Assembly: GCA_958296035.1 (NCBI GenBank)
Contig: OY282431.1
Location: forward strand, 2,650,037-2,714,036
Direction of reading: 5' to 3'
Source: Paracoccaceae bacterium
GTDB lineage: Bacteria > Pseudomonadota > Alphaproteobacteria > Rhodobacterales > Rhodobacteraceae
DNA length: 64,000 bases
Shown: piece by piece, positions 19,622 to 28,200 of the stretch
Layout: the number at the start of each line of letters is the position of its first letter
How positions within the stretch are numbered: position 1 is the first letter of the stretch
Made by a program: the position numbers and the translations under genes
Notes under the pieces: model-generated
Databases searched by the model: none
What the model saw: the letters and a program-made list of their open reading frames with translations, nothing else
Told to the model about the DNA's origin: nothing

Positions 19622-19753
19622 ATGTCGAAATCGCTTCGACAGGAAGTAACTTTCCTTGCATCGCGGTTTTCGACGAGGCCGGCTCTTGACTGGTCAAGGG
19701 ATCTTCTGGCGCTCTCTGACCTGGTGGCATCGCAGGTGGCGGCCGGGGCATGA
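19622..19753 (+). CDS. Possible 43-residue small protein
   Basis: An ATG at 19622 follows an AGGAGGGAG ribosome binding site and opens a 43-codon frame with a plausible helical composition (SLRQEVTFLASRFSTRPALD, LLALSDLVASQVAAG). I recognise no family. It lies about 120 bases before a broken helix-turn-helix gene and could be the truncated start of a mobile-element gene. The main support is the strong ribosome binding site. Confidence 0.3.
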   Translation: MSKSLRQEVTFLASRFSTRPALDWSRDLLALSDLVASQVAAGA

Positions 19754-19873
19754 CCCTAATGGTGTATACGCCGCACTATGTCATAGTGTTTATGCCGCAG
19801 CAGGGCTGCTGGCCGTCCACCGATATCAGGGTGTTTCCGCCATTGTATAATGGCTAAACTTGCAAGGTACCGC

Positions 19874-20290
19874 ATGACACGCTGAACCGACGCCCCGAAC
19901 GCATCAGCGATCCACGCTTCAGGTCAGATCCCTTCTTCGAACCCCAGGACCTGGTCCAGGTCCGCTATGAGATGCTGCGACGGGGTCGACAAGGCAGGCC
20001 TGTCGGCAAGCCAGTGCGCCAGGATCTTCGGCGTCTCGCGGCCGACCTTCTATCATGCCGCCAGGGCTTTCAGGGAAAACGGCCTCGCCGGCCTGGTTCC
20101 CAGGCGGCCCGGCCCGCGAGGCGCCCACAAGATCAATGATACCGTCCTCAAGGCACTTGCCGAAGCCCGCCGGGACAGACCCGCCATCACCACCACTGAA
20201 CTCGTCGCCCTGGTCAACAGGCATTTTGGTGTCACCGTGCACCGACGCACCATCGAACGGGCTTTCAGCCGTGTCAAATGCAAACTCTAG
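19874..20290 (+). pseudogene. Helix-turn-helix protein of mobile-element type, frameshifted
   Basis: Reading across two frames gives RRPERISDPRFRSDPFFEPQ, DLVQVRYEMLRR, VDKAGLSASQCARIFGVSRP, TFYHAARAFRENGLAGL, PRRPGPRGAHKIND and HFGVTVHRRTIERAF. This is the helix-turn-helix protein (about 135 residues) that accompanies recombinase or transposase genes in many proteobacteria. The frame breaks at the G run at 19982-19985, where one extra G would account for it, and again near the start (ATG 19874 is out of frame with the homologous region). No recombinase gene follows. Confidence 0.65.
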
Positions 20291-20644
20291 TGCAGCACCG
20301 GTGTAAGCGCCAGCATCGATTTGAGCAGCGCATGTGTGAAAGCCCTCCGCCATCCAGTGGGGGCATTCGAGACCGATCCCGTCTCCTGCCTGGCTGCTAC
20401 TTTCAGGCTAACGATACTGGACCTGCACAGACGGCTTCGACTCAATTGACTGTCGGACTTGCCGCAAGATGATGCGCACAGGACAGATGGAATTGTCAGC
20501 GAGCCCGCTGATTGGCGGATATGGTCAGCGAGCCACAAACAAACGCCACTGACAACTCGAACTGCTTCTGAACTTGGGCTCTCCTCCCCCAACTGCGGCA
20601 TTCCGCAACGAGAGCCGTTGGTATGTGGGCCACTCTTCGGCCAG
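20291..20644. other. Intergenic stretch downstream of dddP, nothing recognised
   Basis: About 350 bases between the broken helix-turn-helix gene and the dddP stop codon; the two genes converge. No recombinase remnant or terminal repeat of a mobile element could be identified. Confidence 0.4.
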
Positions 20645-21979
20645 TCAGTGCCTCTGGCCAGTGAGCCACGGATCAAACGGATACTCTGTCAGGTTTTCGT
20701 GTCCATCCTCCGTGACGAGAACTTGATCCTCCAGCTTAATGGAGAAATCCCCGTTTTCAGGACTCACCAGCACTTCGACGCAGAATACCATGCCGGGTTC
20801 GACGCAATAGTCGTACATTCCAGGTACGAACCCATCGGGATAGCGGATACCCGGCCACTCGTCGCACAGACCAACGCCATGCATGACCACGCCGTATTTC
20901 TGTTTCTGGTAAATTGGCAACAACTGGTGAGTCTTGAATGTCAGATCGTCAAAATGCACCCCAGGACGCAGGTTCTCCATATTGCTCTGTATGTGTTCGA
21001 TACCGTGAAGCATGGCATCGATCATGTCCTGACGCGGCGGTCGATCGCCAATCCACCAGGTCCTCGAAATATCCACGCAAATGCCGTAGCACCCGATTAA
21101 ATCCGTGTCGAAGGCGAGTATCTCATTGTTTTGCAATCGCCTCGGGCCGCACTCCTGAAACCACGGATTGGTGCGTGGCCCGGTAGTCAGCAGCCGCGTC
21201 TCGATCCACTCACCTCCTCGGCGAATGTTCTCTGCATGCAACACAGCCCAGATCTCATCCTCGGAAAGCCCGGGACGGGCAGCCTGTTCCATGGCATAAA
21301 CTGCACTCTCGCAAGCGTGGCTGGCGCAGCGCATGGCAAGTATTTCATCAGGACCCTTCACTGATCTGGCCTTTTCTGTCACCTCTTCGCCGTTCCTGAT
21401 CTCGAAGCCAACGGCTTCCAGCGCACGCAGGCCAGAGAAAAGGATCTTGTCGACCGCAAGACGGTTGTTGCCCCCGCCGTGCAAATTGATCAACTCGCGT
21501 ATTTCCGCCGCAAATTTATGAGCAATGTCTTCGTCGGAATCCCCGGCGAAGAAATAGAACATTTCCGCACCGTCCCTGGTCTCCCGCACAAGCGGGTTGA
21601 ATTCGGTGAGGAACGATATCCCCTTGAAATCCCAGATGACCATGTAGCCGTCAGCACACAACAAAACGGCGCGGAACGGATTGTGGGTATTCCACAACTG
21701 CATGTTGGTTGTGTCCGTTGCATAGCGAATATTCAATGGGTCAAAAACCAGCAGACCACCATAGTCTCGGCTTACAATATGAGCTGTCAGCCGACGCCAC
21801 CGATACTCCCGCATTCGCTTGAGATCTGGCAACTGAAGGCCAGCTTCCTCCCATTCTCGCAAGGCGAGCAGTGTAGGGCCAATTTCAACCCGGTCTGAAT
21901 CGTTGACCGTACCGTCACCAAGGCGATCGCCTCTTGAAGGATCGATCTTGCGTTCGTATCCGGTGATGTTCTCGGTCAT
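20645..21979 (-). CDS. dddP: Dimethylsulfoniopropionate lyase DddP
   Basis: M24-fold metalloenzyme that cleaves DMSP into dimethyl sulfide and acrylate. The 444-residue protein follows known DddP sequences almost throughout, including FDPLNIRYATDTTNMQLWNT, HNPFRA and MEQAARPGLSEDE. The metal-binding residues reported for DddP (D295, D297, D307, H371, E406, E421) are all present here with a constant offset of four: D291, D293, D303, H367, E402, E417. This separates it from ordinary prolidases or creatinases. It is divergent from the TMAO/DMA genes, with about 40 bases between the start codons, so they may share control. Confidence 0.93.
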   Translation of the reverse strand: MTENITGYERKIDPSRGDRLGDGTVNDSDRVEIGPTLLALREWEEAGLQLPDLKRMREYRWRRLTAHIVSRDYGGLLVFDPLNIRYATDTTNMQLWNTHNPFRAVLLCADGYMVIWDFKGISFLTEFNPLVRETRDGAEMFYFFAGDSDEDIAHKFAAEIRELINLHGGGNNRLAVDKILFSGLRALEAVGFEIRNGEEVTEKARSVKGPDEILAMRCASHACESAVYAMEQAARPGLSEDEIWAVLHAENIRRGGEWIETRLLTTGPRTNPWFQECGPRRLQNNEILAFDTDLIGCYGICVDISRTWWIGDRPPRQDMIDAMLHGIEHIQSNMENLRPGVHFDDLTFKTHQLLPIYQKQKYGVVMHGVGLCDEWPGIRYPDGFVPGMYDYCVEPGMVFCVEVLVSPENGDFSIKLEDQVLVTEDGHENLTEYPFDPWLTGQRH

Positions 21980-22017
21980 GAAATGCTCGCCACAATCTCT
22001 AGGTCACGGATGAATTC

Positions 22018-22905
22018 GTGTTTCGAGTGTTTACAATCGGTTACAAGCATAGCAAGAAACAATTGAACCAAGACCTGCTTGCAGACTGTGTCGGCGAGGA
22101 TATGCCGCAAGAGTTTTTCGAGATTTGCCAATCCCGATTGTCACTTCAGCCCTGGCTCGAAGAGAGGACGCGCCGGCTCCCCGGAATTAACCCGCTGGAT
22201 GAAGCTGAGTGGCTGCTGCGCGACGACGCCTTCGACCGGCAAATGGCCTATCGCGACTATCTGATCGACAGGCATCGTTCAGATGTATTGCAGCAACTTC
22301 CTGCCTGTCAGGCTATCGCAGAAGAACTCCTGCAAGTCCTCGTGGGCGCCTTGGCACTCGATTCAGATTACTGCCTTGGCGGCAACCGCATAAGGCGACC
22401 CGACGGCCGCGACATCAAGGTGGGAAAGGATCACCCTCTTGCCGATATTGGGCGCCTTGTACAGGAAGACTTTTGCCTGTTGCAGCGACTAGGGGATGAG
22501 CATGTCCTGGTTGGAGCCATTTTGTGCTTTCCGGCAAGCTGGCTCCTCAGCGAGAAACTTGGCCATCCCCTGACAGTCATTCATCATCCGGTCGCCCCGT
22601 ATACCCGCCGAATTGCAACCGGTGTTCAAAGAATCCTTGATAACTTGCGACTTGGCCAGCTGGTCTTTCGAGCAAATTTTCTCACCTACGCAGACCCTGA
22701 CCTTCATCAGCCGAGAAGCATGAGCGACCGGCGCGACAAGGACGTTTCCGGAGAGACCTGGATTCGCGTCGAAAGGCAGACATTGCGACGGTTGCCCGCT
22801 ACCGGTGCAATTGTGTTCGGAATTCACACTTCGGTGTGTCGAAGCTCGGCGATTCCGGGCTTGGACATGGATGCTCTCGAGCCGCATCCTGTCAGTCGCA
22901 ACTGA
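22018..22905 (+). CDS. dmmA: DUF3445 haem-dependent oxidative N-demethylase (dimethylamine monooxygenase DmmA-like)
   Basis: The DUF3445/HDOD family includes DmmA, the catalytic subunit of dimethylamine monooxygenase, which converts dimethylamine to methylamine and formaldehyde. Conserved blocks are INPLDEAEWLLRDDAFDRQM, FCLLQR, GHPLTVIHHPVAPYTRRI, QLVFRANFLTY and WIRVERQTLRRLPATGAIVF. The first possible start is GTG 22018, and an ATG at 22102 would lose only non-conserved residues. No ferredoxin, reductase or other Dmm subunit genes lie next to it. Its place beside tdm makes dimethylamine the likely substrate, since Tdm releases that product. Confidence 0.82.
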   Translation: MFRVFTIGYKHSKKQLNQDLLADCVGEDMPQEFFEICQSRLSLQPWLEERTRRLPGINPLDEAEWLLRDDAFDRQMAYRDYLIDRHRSDVLQQLPACQAIAEELLQVLVGALALDSDYCLGGNRIRRPDGRDIKVGKDHPLADIGRLVQEDFCLLQRLGDEHVLVGAILCFPASWLLSEKLGHPLTVIHHPVAPYTRRIATGVQRILDNLRLGQLVFRANFLTYADPDLHQPRSMSDRRDKDVSGETWIRVERQTLRRLPATGAIVFGIHTSVCRSSAIPGLDMDALEPHPVSRN

Positions 22906-23216
22906 ACCGCACTGCCGTATGGAGACTGCGGCCTTTCAGATAATCCCGGAACCCAATTCCACACGGACCAGCCATCCGTTCTGGTGAGCCGACCGTGCCC
23001 TTGGCTCTCGTTTCGATTGGCCTGTCACCTGTCAATTGCTTGACGAGCACAAACCGTTTGGCATTAATGACATCGGCTTCACGGCCGAGAAACAGGACGC
23101 CGGTCGGGCAAGAGATTTTGACCGCGATTCGGCAGGTAAACGGGAATCCGGGCTCGCCCCGCAATTGCCTGGAACGATGAAGACGAACTTGTGAACCAAT
23201 TGGACTGCACAACAAA
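22906..23216. other. Spacer between dmmA-like and tdm genes
   Basis: About 310 bases. A minus-strand frame reads GVLFLGREADVINAKRFVLV and flanking text, but it has no recognised family and no ribosome binding site that I can defend. The gap is long enough for tdm and the transporter genes to have their own promoter. Confidence 0.35.
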
Positions 23217-25541
23217 GTGCTGAACTTTCCAGAGCAATCAAGACCCAACCGCTTGCGTTACCAGGGACTCAAGCAATCGGATTTCCGTAGAGTTGATGTC
23301 CAGTGCGGACAGGTCGGACGCCTGAGCGTGGCAGCGGGCTCCATTGTCTCGATCAAGAACCATGATGGTTGTTCTGCAACCTGGCTGACTGCCCTGTCCG
23401 ATCTTGACCGAACCTTTGATCTATCCTCTATCGACGTACCAGATCAGTCGGTTTCGTCACTCGACCAGACCGCATTCGACAGCCGTTCCATGGAAGCACT
23501 GGCCGCTGCCCGGAACGGAAGTCTGGCCGCCGCCCGCGCATTACGGATATTTGATGAGAGGTCGCCAGTCGAGAGTGTTTTCGTGACCAGGGTTTCCCGG
23601 GACACGGAATTGTTCGTCATTGTGCCGGCAAGCCAGGATTTTCTGTGGCAAGGCGGTGGTGGGCGAGTGTCGGTCAGTGCCAGACCACCCGCACCGCACA
23701 TGGACGCATTTGCCCTGCCCGAACCACTGGGCAGGATTTGCGATGAGTGGCGCGTCGGCAGAGGGACCGCAAAGGCCTATGAACTCCGTAAAGGCCAGTT
23801 TGTACAGATTATCGACGTCGAAGGGCAGCAGTGTTCAGATTTCATGGCGATGCGAAGCGATGCCCTGGAAGCCGGGTTGGAGCGACATATCGACTCGACG
23901 GTAACCCGCACAGTCCTGCGCAGCGCCTACCCGATGCCGGGACTCTTTGACAAATTTTTCGATCAGGACATCCGGCCACTTCTGGCGGTACGATGTGACA
24001 CTGTAGGACGCCATGATACCTTTGCACTGGCATGTACGGCGCGAGGCTATGAAGAGCGCGGCTTTCCGGGTCACTTGAACTGTTCAGACAATATCAGTGC
24101 CGAATTTGCGCCTTACGGAATCCGGCCACGCCGCGCCTGGCCGGCCATTAATTTCTTTTTCAATTCGTGGATTGACACGGCCAGCAATCAGCTGTCCAGC
24201 GACGAGGCCTGGTCTCGACCGGGAGATTATGTCGTCATGCAGGCATTATCTGATCTGGTCTGCGTCTCGACCGCGTGCCCCGACGATGTCGATCCGATAA
24301 ACGGCTGGAATCCGACTGACATCCACGTTCGGGTGTACGACGAAGACTCCAGGATTGCGCATTCAGTTGCCTGGCGATCGCATCCCGAGGAGACAGCACA
24401 GTTGACAAGACACTCGGTTTTTCATCCGCGAACTTCGCCGCTGACTTCGTCCTTTCAAGTGGCCCGGGATCTGTGGATGCCGGCGAAATTCGATGCTACG
24501 GGAACTGTTGAGGAATATTGGGCCTGCAAGACCGCGGCAACCCTGCAGGACATGTCTGGATTGCGCAAGTTTGACGTGCTGGGACCGGATGCTGTCGAAC
24601 TCCTGCAGCACTGCCTGACACGTGACGTATCAAGACTATCACAGCATCGTGGACTGTATGCCCTGATGTGTGATTCCCGCGGCAGCGTGCTTGATGACGG
24701 AACGCTGTTCCGGCTGGAGGATACCGCTTTTCGCTGGTGCTGCGGGACCGACAATTCTGCCTTGCACCTGCGCGAACAGGCTGCACAACTCAGGCTCAGT
24801 GTCCGCGTTCTTACCCTGGGTCACAAGATGCCGAACCTGGCGCTTCAGGGCCCAAGGTCACGGGATATCCTGCGCCGGATTGTCTTTACCCAGCCGACTC
24901 GCCCCAAGCTTGAAAACCTCAAATGGTTCGGCTTTACAATTGCCAGACTGCACGACCGCAACGGCCCTGTATTCGTGCTCACCCGTACCGGGTTTACCGG
25001 CGAGCTGGGCTACGAGATCTTCTGCGATAGCAACGATGCTCTCGAAATATGGGATGGCATCATGGAGGCCGGCAAGCCTTGCGGGCTCGTGCCCATGGGA
25101 GGCGAAGCACTGAACATGTTGCGAATCGAAGCCGGTCTCATGCTTGCAGGGTGCGAATTCGGGGCCGATTCCGACGCCCTAGAGTCCGGGCTGGGATTCG
25201 CAGTAGATTTCCGGAAACCCGACTTCATCGGGCGCACGGCGCTTGCACGCAACGCTTCTGCACCGAGGCGCAAACTGGTTGGTCTTCACTTTGCCGGCAA
25301 CGAAGCGCCTGCCCAGGGTGACCGGATATTTGTCGGGCGAGAACAGGCAGGTATTGTAACCAGCGCTTGCACCTCGCCGCAACTGGGCCACGCAATCGCC
25401 ATGGCCAGGGTAGCGATTGAGGATGCAGAAACCGGATGTGAACTCGAAGTGGGCAAACTTGATGGCCACATGAAGCGCCTGCCGGCGACAGTTGTCGAAC
25501 TGCCGTTTATCGATCCCAAGAGAGAAAAGGCACGATCGTGA
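23217..25541 (+). CDS. tdm: Trimethylamine N-oxide demethylase (DUF1989-GcvT fusion)
   Basis: Tdm converts TMAO to dimethylamine and formaldehyde, and its C-terminal domain captures formaldehyde on tetrahydrofolate. The 774-residue protein has an N-terminal extension, a DUF1989 domain (about 165-375: IIDVEGQQCSDFMAM, HLNCSDN, VSTACPDDVDPINGWNPTDI) and a GcvT/aminomethyltransferase domain (about 405-765: RTGFTGELGYEIF, GLVPMGGEALNMLRIEAGLM). C273, C289 and C354 have nearly the spacing of the three-cysteine zinc site I recall for Methylocella Tdm. The start is GTG with no better alternative. Its stop overlaps the next ATPase start (GTGA). A glycine-cleavage-like demethylase of another substrate is the alternative. 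Confidence 0.87.
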   Translation: MLNFPEQSRPNRLRYQGLKQSDFRRVDVQCGQVGRLSVAAGSIVSIKNHDGCSATWLTALSDLDRTFDLSSIDVPDQSVSSLDQTAFDSRSMEALAAARNGSLAAARALRIFDERSPVESVFVTRVSRDTELFVIVPASQDFLWQGGGGRVSVSARPPAPHMDAFALPEPLGRICDEWRVGRGTAKAYELRKGQFVQIIDVEGQQCSDFMAMRSDALEAGLERHIDSTVTRTVLRSAYPMPGLFDKFFDQDIRPLLAVRCDTVGRHDTFALACTARGYEERGFPGHLNCSDNISAEFAPYGIRPRRAWPAINFFFNSWIDTASNQLSSDEAWSRPGDYVVMQALSDLVCVSTACPDDVDPINGWNPTDIHVRVYDEDSRIAHSVAWRSHPEETAQLTRHSVFHPRTSPLTSSFQVARDLWMPAKFDATGTVEEYWACKTAATLQDMSGLRKFDVLGPDAVELLQHCLTRDVSRLSQHRGLYALMCDSRGSVLDDGTLFRLEDTAFRWCCGTDNSALHLREQAAQLRLSVRVLTLGHKMPNLALQGPRSRDILRRIVFTQPTRPKLENLKWFGFTIARLHDRNGPVFVLTRTGFTGELGYEIFCDSNDALEIWDGIMEAGKPCGLVPMGGEALNMLRIEAGLMLAGCEFGADSDALESGLGFAVDFRKPDFIGRTALARNASAPRRKLVGLHFAGNEAPAQGDRIFVGREQAGIVTSACTSPQLGHAIAMARVAIEDAETGCELEVGKLDGHMKRLPATVVELPFIDPKREKARS

Positions 25542-26599
25542 CCCAGGATCAGTCGAATGGTGTAGTCGTTACCCGGAATGTGTGGAAGATATTCGGTGAC
25601 CGGGCTGCAGAAGCAATGGAAGCTGTGCGTCGCGAAGACCTGTCAAAGGCAGAGGTACTAGAACGCTTCGAGGCCGTGGTTGGCGTGAAGGATGTGTCGA
25701 TTTCCGTGGACGAAGGCGAGATTTTCTGCATCATGGGACTATCCGGCTCCGGCAAGTCAACGCTGGTCCGGCATATCAATCGGCTAATCGAGCCAACCAG
25801 CGGTGAAATCCTGATCAATGGCGAAAATGTTGGCAACCTCAATGCCGAGGAACTGCGGGCCATGCGCGCCGACAAGATTGGAATGGTTTTCCAGAGCATG
25901 GCGCTGTTGCCGCACCGCACCGTGCGCGACAATATCGCATTTGCGCTTGAACTCAGAAACGTGGATGCCTTCACCAGGGCCAATGTTGCCGAACGCGTGA
26001 TCGAACTTGTCAGTCTTCAGGGCTATGGCGATCGCATGCCGAGCGAGCTTTCCGGCGGCATGCAGCAGCGCGTGGGACTGGCGCGCGCCATGGCGGCGGA
26101 CCCGGATATACTACTGATGGACGAACCCTTTTCGGCCCTTGACCCCCTGATTCGCCGCGGGTTACAGGACGAGTTCCTCGAACTCTCCCAGAGAATGAAG
26201 AAAACCACACTTTTCATAACTCATGACTTGGATGAGGCGATCCGAATGGGCACACGGATTGCCATCATGAAGGACGGAGCAATTGTGCAGACCGGCACGC
26301 CGGAAGAGATCGTAACGCAGCCGGCCGACAAATATGTCGCAGACTTTGTGGCCGGCATCTCCAAGTTGAAGCTGATTTTCGCACACACGGTCATGCAATC
26401 GGTCGAAGCCTACGAAAGTAACGGAAAACCACTGCCTTCCTTCGACGACTGCCCCCAGGCCAGCCCCGAAGACGACCTTGATGTTCTCGTCGGTCTGGCA
26501 ATTAACCAGGAAAACCCGATCGTCATTGTGAGCGACAGCAAACCGGTGGGAGTCGTAACAAAGGATGCCCTGCTGAGAGGCATTCAGGGAGAAGTTTAG
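25538..26599 (+). CDS. tmoW: TMAO/betaine-type ABC transporter ATP-binding protein
   Basis: A 353-residue ProV-like ATPase. Walker A is GLSGSGKST, VFQSMALLPHRTV follows, the signature is LSGGMQQRVGLARAMA, Walker B is ILLMDEPFSALD, and the H-loop is FITHDLDEA. The N-terminal extension before the P-loop (AMEAVRREDLSKAEVLERF) and a short C-terminal regulatory region are typical of osmolyte importers. The GTG start overlaps the tdm stop by four bases. I name it tmoW from the tdm linkage; the sequence alone would also fit glycine betaine, choline or DMSP. Confidence 0.82.
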   Translation: MTQDQSNGVVVTRNVWKIFGDRAAEAMEAVRREDLSKAEVLERFEAVVGVKDVSISVDEGEIFCIMGLSGSGKSTLVRHINRLIEPTSGEILINGENVGNLNAEELRAMRADKIGMVFQSMALLPHRTVRDNIAFALELRNVDAFTRANVAERVIELVSLQGYGDRMPSELSGGMQQRVGLARAMAADPDILLMDEPFSALDPLIRRGLQDEFLELSQRMKKTTLFITHDLDEAIRMGTRIAIMKDGAIVQTGTPEEIVTQPADKYVADFVAGISKLKLIFAHTVMQSVEAYESNGKPLPSFDDCPQASPEDDLDVLVGLAINQENPIVIVSDSKPVGVVTKDALLRGIQGEV

Positions 26600-26603
26600 G
26601 GCC

Positions 26604-28151
26604 ATGCCTGACGAAACAGATATCCGCAAACCCTTTGTCGACTTCGCCGGTCCAAACGGCACCTATTATGCCGACACATTTCTGAGCATTCAGAAAATGA
26701 CCCTGAGCCGCTTCCACATCAACGTGGCGGCACTGGTCGGAAGTTTCATCTGGGCGGCGCTGCGCGGGAACTGGGCACTGTTTGTGATCAGCTTCATCGT
26801 GGACCTGATCACGCTTGTCAACATTGCACTGGTTTACAAGTACTCGAAAGCAGCGGTCGACAATGCCGAAAAAAGCTATCTCGTTGAACGCTATGAAGGG
26901 TGGTCACAGACCCACATGATTGCTGCAATCCTGGTCTTTGTGCTGGGTCGACTGATCTTTGGCTGGCTCGCCGATCGACTGTATGCGGTGCAATATGAAC
27001 GGTGGCGCATCAATCGCAAGGTCAACAGCGGTGTGGTCGCATCACGCCTGCTTGTGGCACTCCTGACCTTTGCCCTGATCCTGCCCCTGCTGCTATACCG
27101 GACGACCCAGTTCTCGCCCGAGGAACGTTCCTGCATCAGGCAGGATCGTGCCATTACGCAGGGCGAAGAGGTTGTATTCAAGAAACGTTTTGACTGTTAT
27201 TTCATCGGCGAATTTCCGACCCTGTTCTGGATTGACCGCCCTGACGAGATCTCCTATCCGAGAGGAGAGGACGGCAACCGGATCGTCAAGCGCACGCCAC
27301 CGAGAGCCGACGCACCGCCGGTCAACCTGAATACCTACACTTCGCAGGCGATTGATGATTCCATCGGCTATGTCACGGTGTTCTACGGATTTCTGTTCGA
27401 CGGAATCACGCAGATCCTGCGCGCCATGCTCACGGCCATTACTTCCGTCTTCGTTGGCACACCCTGGCCGATAATGATGTGCGTGCTCCTCTATGTGGCC
27501 TACAAGATGGCGGGAATCCGTACCACCATATTTGTCGGGGCATCGCTCGTGTATCTTGCCCTGTTCGGGTTTTGGCAGACGGCCATGGACACGATGTCGC
27601 TCGTCGTTGCCGCGTCCCTGATTTGTTTCATCGTAGGATTGCCACTGGGGATCTGGGTGGGTAAATCCGAGCGCGGGAAGATAATTGTGACACCGATTCT
27701 TGACGTGATGCAGACTATTCCCTCCTTTGTCTATCTGCTGCCGGCGATTGCGTTTTTCTCGATAGGCAAGCCACCCGGCATTCTTGCAACGGTTATCTTT
27801 GCAATGCCGCCGATGGTCAGGCTGACGGCGCTAGGAATTCACCAGGTCCCCGAGAACACGAAAGAGGCGGCACTCGCCTTTGGCGCCAACCCGCGCCAGC
27901 TCTTGACCAAGGTCGAGATTCCGTTGGCACTTCCTTCCATCATGGCCGGCATAAACCAGGTTGTAATGATGAGCCTTTCGATGGTCGTAATCGCTGCCCT
28001 GATAGGCGCAGGCGGGATGGGGTATGTGGTAACCGAAGCACTCGAAAACACGGAAACCGGGCGGGGCGTTCTGGCCGGTCTAGGAATTGCCCTGTTGGCA
28101 ATGATGATTGACAGGGTTGTACAAAAGGCGAGCAAGGCCCGCCGCAATTGA
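26604..28151 (+). CDS. tmoV: TMAO/betaine-type ABC transporter permease
   Basis: A 515-residue inner-membrane protein. The N-terminal half (to about 290) has several hydrophobic segments and a cysteine pair in RSCIRQDRAI and KRFDCYF. The C-terminal half is the ProW-like permease domain with the EAA loop EAALAFGANPRQLLTKVEIP. The extended N-terminal half is typical of TmoV-type permeases and larger than in ProW. It starts four bases after tmoW and precedes the binding-protein gene in one operon. Confidence 0.83.
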   Translation: MPDETDIRKPFVDFAGPNGTYYADTFLSIQKMTLSRFHINVAALVGSFIWAALRGNWALFVISFIVDLITLVNIALVYKYSKAAVDNAEKSYLVERYEGWSQTHMIAAILVFVLGRLIFGWLADRLYAVQYERWRINRKVNSGVVASRLLVALLTFALILPLLLYRTTQFSPEERSCIRQDRAITQGEEVVFKKRFDCYFIGEFPTLFWIDRPDEISYPRGEDGNRIVKRTPPRADAPPVNLNTYTSQAIDDSIGYVTVFYGFLFDGITQILRAMLTAITSVFVGTPWPIMMCVLLYVAYKMAGIRTTIFVGASLVYLALFGFWQTAMDTMSLVVAASLICFIVGLPLGIWVGKSERGKIIVTPILDVMQTIPSFVYLLPAIAFFSIGKPPGILATVIFAMPPMVRLTALGIHQVPENTKEAALAFGANPRQLLTKVEIPLALPSIMAGINQVVMMSLSMVVIAALIGAGGMGYVVTEALENTETGRGVLAGLGIALLAMMIDRVVQKASKARRN

Positions 28152-28167
28152 ACCAACCGCGAAGCCC

Positions 28168-28180
28168 TGTGCTTTGCACA
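28168..28180 (+). other. Short stem-loop between permease and binding-protein genes
   Basis: TGTGC, loop TTT, GCACA (28168-28180), followed by TTTATA. The five-base stem is weak. It could slow transcription or protect mRNA ends so that binding protein and membrane parts are made in different amounts, or be chance. Confidence 0.25.
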
Positions 28181-28200
28181 TTTATAGAAAGGACTGAAAT

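Noticed and set aside
20645-21979. Calling the M24 protein Xaa-Pro aminopeptidase or creatinase
   Set aside because: Sequence blocks and all six ligands match DddP at a constant offset, and length and N-terminus also fit.
22892-23248. 118-codon minus-strand frame between the dmmA-like and tdm genes
   Set aside because: The middle part reads somewhat like protein, but there is no ribosome binding site, its start overlaps the tdm start, and I know no matching family.
22018-25541. Reading the DUF1989-GcvT protein as DMSP demethylase DmdA
   Set aside because: DmdA is a single GcvT-type protein of about 370 residues without DUF1989; the fused architecture and length fit Tdm instead.
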